Shown piece after piece: positions 31,206 through 36,808 of a stretch of DNA of 36,808 nucleotides (position 1 is its first letter; every line of letters begins with the position of its first letter). The stretch covers positions 1 through 36,808 of the forward strand of contig CBFIAS010000020.1 in the NCBI GenBank assembly GCA_965660635.1, given 5' to 3'. Under the pieces are notes generated by a model, which had not been told where the DNA came from, made no database searches, and was given only the letters and a program-made list of their open reading frames with translations. The translations under genes were made by a program, and so were the position numbers. Source of the stretch: UBA7374 sp965660635. GTDB lineage: Bacteria; Verrucomicrobiota; Verrucomicrobiia; Opitutales; Coraliomargaritaceae.

Positions 31206-32369
31206 ATGAAGCCCCTCGACGATAACCCGCTGCGTATTTCAAAATGGCCCTTCTATTTGGGTGACGCCCTGCTCGTTGCCACGGCACTGGCTATTGGCAT
31301 CCTCGGCAAGTGGGATCTTTCAGCGGGAGAGGTCTTTGCCTGTGTGCTTTCCGTCGCTTTGGGAGCTGGCCTGTTTGTCCTGCCTTATCTCTACGAGTAC
31401 ACCATGCGGCTGAAGGAGGAATCTGACGATGTCGAGGCCACGTTTCGCGTTCTTGGGCAGCGGATAGAGCGGATCGAATCCCGCATGTCCGGTGTGGAAG
31501 CACATGCAGGCAGCCGCCTGCAGGCGGTGGATTTTACGAAGGCACTGGAGCCGTTGGAGAAGCGCTTGGGCCGGCTTGAGTCAGTCGAGGAAAAAACGGG
31601 GACGGGTGCCGAAGAACAACTGGTTTCCCTGGCAACCCGGTTGGGCGAGATGGAAAAACGCCTGGAGTCCTCCAACGGGAGCACGGCGGACAAGCCCGTG
31701 CCTGCCGGGGAATCCTCCGGGCGTGTGCCGCGCAAGCGCCCCTCCAAGCAGAACAACCTCCTTCACCGGGCGATCCAGAAGGAGCAAGAGCCGGACTTGC
31801 CCGCAGTCTCCCGCATCATTGAAGCGGTTCCTGACGAAGCGGATAAAGAGGCCGCCCTAGTCCAGAATGAGAGTGCATCCGCCGAGGATCCGCCGGAGCC
31901 GGATCAATCAGTTATTAAAGAACCGGTCAAACCGGAGCCCCCGGAAAAACCGGTGGCCCCCGCAGCGGAAAAGCCCGCAGCGGAGTCTGCGGCAGAGCCT
32001 GGACCGGCCGATTTAAAAACGGAGGCCGCGGAAGAGGCACCGCCTTCCGGGGATCTCTTTGGCGAAGTGGACGGGCCTTCCGCATCAAAACGCCGCAAGC
32101 GCAAGGGCAAGAACGACAGCGTACTGACGGTCAACGCGTTGATCGGCATTGGCAACAAGCCTTACCTGCGGGGCAGCGGCGGCGGGCTAAACTGGGAGAC
32201 CGGGCTGCAGATGGACTTCCGGAGCATTGGCAAGTGGGAATGGACAGCGCCGGACATGTTGGAGGAACCGATCGAAGTACAGGTCTATTGCAACGACCGC
32301 GACCCGGACCAGAACGGGAAGCACACCCTTCAGCCGGGCGGGAAACTGGAGATCAGCCCGGAATTTTAA
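31206..32369 (+). CDS. Uncharacterised membrane-anchored coiled-coil protein between inverted repeats
   Basis: A 387-residue protein I do not recognise. Residues about 14-62 hold two hydrophobic helices ('FYLGDALLVATALAIGILG', 'VFACVLSVALGAGLFVLPYL'), a hairpin anchor with both ends on the same side. Residues about 68-155 are charged coiled coil ('ATFRVLGQRIERIESRM', 'LATRLGEMEKRLES'). Residues about 160-295 are Pro/Glu/Ala/Lys-rich and disordered. The last 80 or so residues form a compact, conserved-looking domain with 'VLTVNALIGIGNKPYLRGSG', 'FRSIGKWEWTAPDML' and 'EVQVYCNDRDPDQNG', possibly a beta-sandwich. Start ATG 31206 lies outside the left arm, while the stop and final codons lie inside the right arm. 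No operon partner. Confidence 0.85.
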   Translation: MKPLDDNPLRISKWPFYLGDALLVATALAIGILGKWDLSAGEVFACVLSVALGAGLFVLPYLYEYTMRLKEESDDVEATFRVLGQRIERIESRMSGVEAHAGSRLQAVDFTKALEPLEKRLGRLESVEEKTGTGAEEQLVSLATRLGEMEKRLESSNGSTADKPVPAGESSGRVPRKRPSKQNNLLHRAIQKEQEPDLPAVSRIIEAVPDEADKEAALVQNESASAEDPPEPDQSVIKEPVKPEPPEKPVAPAAEKPAAESAAEPGPADLKTEAAEEAPPSGDLFGEVDGPSASKRRKRKGKNDSVLTVNALIGIGNKPYLRGSGGGLNWETGLQMDFRSIGKWEWTAPDMLEEPIEVQVYCNDRDPDQNGKHTLQPGGKLEISPEF

Positions 32370-32584
32370 TTCAAATCGGAATCCAAATCGATTTCGATAC
32401 CGATTTGGATTACGATTTGGACGTTGGCTGGTAGCAATTTACCAAAGGTATGCTCTGATTGAAGTTTGCCGGGACGGTGGCCCTTCGTCGTCCAGAACAC
32501 GAGCACGACGTTATTTTCTCACACGGGGGCACGGAGGCACGAAGGCACAGCCAACGCACCAGACTAACCTAGTCAATTAAGTAT
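32318..32584 (+). repeat. Right arm of inverted repeat, containing the 3' end of the enclosed gene
   Basis: This arm begins inside the last codons of the gene at 31206-32369 and continues past its stop. Just after the stop a hairpin (32372-32390 with 32401-32419; 18 pairs, one mismatch, loop ATTTCGATAC) is conserved in both arms. It has no T tract, so it could be a processing or boundary structure more than a terminator. From about 32450 outward the two arms diverge. The gap up to the hicB stop (32618) holds nothing else. Confidence 0.95.
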
Positions 32585-32617
32585 TAGCTGGGCAGTCAGG
32601 TTCATGCAATAAGCGGG

Positions 32618-32980
32618 TTAGCAGAGTTGCAGGCCCCTTGCTTCGAGAGCGTGCGTAATGCGGGCCGCTTCCTCGGGGTTGAAGCGGCTGCCGCGTTGAA
32701 GTTTCGAGCGCAGGGTACTTTTGCTGATTCCGGATTCACGGGCGAGTTCGCTGATATTGAGGAGCGTTGATATTTCGCGGAGGCGCTCGAGGATGGGATC
32801 TTCGGGCAGGCTCATTTGGTTGGCCTCCCGGGCTTTGAGATGACCCTTCAGGGCGATCTGCAATTCGCGGGCGGCTTCTTCGGGACTTCCTCCGTCCGCA
32901 GTGCAGCCGGGCAGCGCGGGCACGCGTGCGATATAGGCCTGGTCCCCGGGGCTGTAGGTGATATGGATTCGGTATTGCAT
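32618..32980 (-). CDS. HicB-like antitoxin with C-terminal helix-turn-helix
   Basis: A 120-residue protein. The N-terminal half (about 1-50, 'MQYRIHITYSPGDQAYIARV', 'PALPGCTADGGSPEEAAREL') is the HicB partial RNase H-like fold that covers the HicA active site. The C-terminal half (about 62-120, 'LLNISELARESGISKSTLRS', 'KLQRGSRFNPEEAARITHAL') is a helix-turn-helix that would bind the operon's own promoter. It follows the HicA-like gene after 13 bp on the same strand. Two-domain HicB antitoxins with this build act as transcriptional autorepressors. Confidence 0.9.
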   Translation of the reverse strand: MQYRIHITYSPGDQAYIARVPALPGCTADGGSPEEAARELQIALKGHLKAREANQMSLPEDPILERLREISTLLNISELARESGISKSTLRSKLQRGSRFNPEEAARITHALEARGLQLC

Positions 32981-32993
32981 GGTTTGAATTGAG

Positions 32994-33230
32994 TTAAACG
33001 ATCCAACGGAATTCGCGGATTTGATAGGGCTTGGCCATTGTCTTGTCTTTAGGGCGGGGCTGGATATTCATGGACTGGTCAGTTTCCCTGTTGATCCAGA
33101 TCTCGTGGATTCCGGTTGTTCTGTCATGGCTGAAGCCGGCCAGCCGGAGGGCGGCCTGGAATTCGCTGAAACGTATTGCGGCAGGATTGCCACAAAGCAC
33201 TCTGGAGAGAATCTTCTCCTTGCGTGTCAA
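32994..33230 (-). CDS. HicA-like mRNA interferase toxin
   Basis: A small double-stranded-RNA-binding-fold toxin predicted to cleave mRNA. The core runs 'KEKILSRVLCGNPAAIRFSE', 'FQAALRLAGFSHDRTTGIHE', 'IWINRETDQSMNIQPRP', then 'AKPYQIREFRWIV'. The conserved HicA His is His42 in 'TGIHEIW' (normally GSHxxW/F). The reading frame is open up to an ATG at 33344, but HicA proteins are about 60-85 residues, so I chose TTG 33230 (78 residues) with AGGG a few bases upstream; the longer form would include the palindrome at 33250-33294. Toxin then antitoxin, 13 bp apart, is the usual hicAB order. Confidence 0.82.
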   Translation of the reverse strand: MTRKEKILSRVLCGNPAAIRFSEFQAALRLAGFSHDRTTGIHEIWINRETDQSMNIQPRPKDKTMAKPYQIREFRWIV

Positions 33231-33249
33231 CTGCCCTAAAATCCTGGAA

Positions 33250-33294
33250 GTATTGCGCGCCGTCAAGCAGGACGCGCGATTTTTCGCGCAATAC
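33250..33294. promoter_or_regulatory. Palindromic putative operator upstream of hicAB
   Basis: GTATTGCGCG (33250-33259) and CGCGCAATAC (33285-33294) are perfect inverted copies 25 bp apart, and an inner GCGCGA-TTTT-TCGCGC palindrome lies at about 33273-33288. On the minus strand a TTGACG -35-like box falls between the two half-sites. The position 20 bp before the likely hicA start fits an autoregulatory site for HicB. Confidence 0.55.
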
Positions 33295-33372
33295 CGCGAG
33301 CAAATTGAAATACGCTCGAAGAGAATTACAATGCCCCTTCCCACAAGGAAAGGAAAAGCAAAATGACTCCTC

Positions 33373-33457
<85 letters not shown>

Positions 33458-33518
33458 CTGCTAGAGTGGTTTCTTTATGGGGCGGGCGGCCTTGAATGCA
33501 AGCCCAGGATACGCCGGC

Positions 33519-35600
<2,082 letters not shown>

Positions 35601-35718
35601 CGATATGGGTTCTGTCCTCTGAGCAAGGGAAAATCGCCGACCGGATCAAGGACTATTCCTCTCCCGGGGGTGTCATTTTTTGCTGACTCCCGGCTGGTCG
35701 ATCTGGTAACCACCTTAC

Positions 35719-36808
35719 ATGTCTAGAAATGATCCATTGGAAGCCGCTTCAAAAACTGCGCACCGGGCATTGAACCGGTGGATTGAGAAAATGGTCGCGA
35801 TGTGCCAGCCGGAGGCCATCCACTGGTGCGACGGGACGGAGGCGGAGGCCGCTTCGCTCTTCTCGGAGATGGAGGCCCGGGGCATGTGCCAGAAGCTGAA
35901 TGAGGAACTGCGCCCCAACAGCTATCTCTTCCGCTCCGATCCGCGGGATGTAGCCCGGGTGGAATCGCGCACCTTCATTTGCTCGCAGAACCGCGACGGG
36001 GCCGGGCCGACCAACAACTGGGAGGAGCCCCGCACCATGCGCCGCAAGCTCAAACGCCTCTTCAACGGCTGCATGCGCGGGCGCACCATGTACATCATTC
36101 CCTTCAGCATGGGGCCGGTCGGCGGGCCGATTTCGAAGATCGGCGTAGAGGTGACGGACTCCCCTTATGTTGTTGTCAACATGCGCATCATGGCCCGCAT
36201 TGGCGACCCCGTACTTGAGGCACTCGGCAAGGACGGTTTCTTTGTGCCCTGCCTGCACTCGGTCGGCTGCCCATTGGAACCGGGCCAGGAGGACGTGCCC
36301 TGGCCCTGCGACCCCGAAAACACCCACATCGTCCACTTTCCCGAGGAGCGCACCATTGTTTCCTACGGCTCCGGCTACGGGGGCAACGCCCTGCTGGGCA
36401 AGAAGTGCCTGGCCCTGCGCATCGCCTCCACCCTGGCCCGTGACGAGGGCTGGATGGCCGAGCACATGCTCATCCTCGGAGTGGAGGAGCCGGACGGCCG
36501 CAAAACCTATGTCACCGCCGCCTTTCCCAGCGCCTGCGGGAAAACCAATTTCGCCATGCTCATCCCGCCCGAGGCGATGGAGGGCTACAAGGTCACCTGC
36601 GTGGGCGACGACATCGCCTGGATCAAGCCCGGGGAGGACGGCTACCTCTACGCCATCAACCCCGAAGCTGGATTCTTTGGCGTGGCCCCCGGCACCTCCG
36701 AGCAGACGAACCCCAACGCCATCGCTTCCTGCTCGAAGGACACGATCTTTACGAATGTAGCCCTGACTGACAATGGCGATATCTGGTGGGAGGGCATGAC
36801 CGAGGAAG
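35719..36808 (+). CDS. pckG: Phosphoenolpyruvate carboxykinase (GTP), 3' end beyond window
   Basis: Converts oxaloacetate and GTP to phosphoenolpyruvate, GDP and CO2 for gluconeogenesis or anaplerosis. The visible 363 residues begin MSRNDPLEAASKTAHRALNR and include 'PEAIHWCDGTEAEAASLF', 'PFSMGPVGGPISKIGVEVTD', 'EERTIVSYGSGYGGNALLGK', the P-loop 'TAAFPSACGKTNFAML' and 'CVGDDIAWI'. These are GTP-type motifs. The frame stays open to the last base, so roughly 240 residues should lie outside. ATG 35719 has no clear Shine-Dalgarno. It is divergent from parC across 118 bp. Confidence 0.96.
   Translation, partial: MSRNDPLEAASKTAHRALNRWIEKMVAMCQPEAIHWCDGTEAEAASLFSEMEARGMCQKLNEELRPNSYLFRSDPRDVARVESRTFICSQNRDGAGPTNNWEEPRTMRRKLKRLFNGCMRGRTMYIIPFSMGPVGGPISKIGVEVTDSPYVVVNMRIMARIGDPVLEALGKDGFFVPCLHSVGCPLEPGQEDVPWPCDPENTHIVHFPEERTIVSYGSGYGGNALLGKKCLALRIASTLARDEGWMAEHMLILGVEEPDGRKTYVTAAFPSACGKTNFAMLIPPEAMEGYKVTCVGDDIAWIKPGEDGYLYAINPEAGFFGVAPGTSEQTNPNAIASCSKDTIFTNVALTDNGDIWWEGMTEE

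Overview
The window is GC-rich, gene-dense bacterial chromosome. It most likely comes from a Verrucomicrobiota member of the Opitutae/Puniceicoccales type. The evidence is indirect: an IspF of the divergent kind I associate with Chlamydiae and their PVC relatives, a type II secretion (T2SS) pseudopilin cluster without gspE/gspF, a DUF3568-type lipoprotein, and intergenic regions filled with dispersed repeats built on 'CACGGATG', 'GTTCGACGTTC' and 'GCGAAGATACGC'. There is no rRNA, phage, transposase or CRISPR array. The taxonomic call is inference.

Layout. 1-1354: a small lipoprotein gene with its terminator, then about 0.9 kb of repeats. 1355-3407 (minus): VTT-domain membrane protein then xseA. 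3522-5052 (plus): LysM protein, NUDIX hydrolase, tRNA-Gly(GCC) and a strong terminator. 5389-6275 (plus): ndk-ispF. 6282-7849 (minus): PatB-type C-S lyase then an S4-domain protein. 8117-16032 (minus): a nine-gene T2SS operon in the order G-H-I-J-K-L-M-D plus a C-like gene. 16209-16859 (plus): rpmI-rplT. 16992-20641 (minus): leuA, an MscS channel and a DapF homologue. 20822-22266 (plus): a CoaC-like flavoprotein and a secreted protein of unknown function. 22743-23691 (minus): a polytopic membrane protein behind tRNA-Ser(GCT). 23761-27086 (minus): mnmA-xth-thiL-tsaE. 27205-30814 (plus): a GH13 glycosidase and trpS. 30839-32584: an uncharacterised membrane-anchored coiled-coil gene between two inverted repeats. 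32618-33230 (minus): a HicA/HicB-like toxin-antitoxin pair. 33373-35600 (minus): tRNA-Leu(CAA) and topoisomerase IV subunit A. 35719-end (plus): GTP-type PEP carboxykinase, cut by the window edge.

Most genes are housekeeping: tRNA and rRNA biology (mnmA, tsaE, trpS, L35, L20, three tRNAs), DNA repair and topology (xseA, xth, parC), cofactors and isoprenoids (thiL, coaC-like, ispF), amino acids (leuA, patB) and central carbon (pckG, GH13). The secretion operon is the largest functional unit and should build a periplasmic pseudopilus and an outer-membrane secretin; its ATPase and inner-membrane platform protein must be encoded elsewhere.

The strongest unusual signals are these. (1) Inverted repeats flank the gene at 31206-32369. 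They share a perfect 120-bp core that contains the gene's own 3' end, so inversion of the interior would preserve the reading frame. (2) The DapF homologue has Ser at both catalytic Cys positions. (3) IspF is divergent, with Asn at the conserved active-site His. (4) A repeat of about 125 bp occurs in opposite orientation at 1075-1198 and 7946-8079, with smaller relatives elsewhere. (5) A perfect palindrome lies just upstream of the toxin-antitoxin pair.
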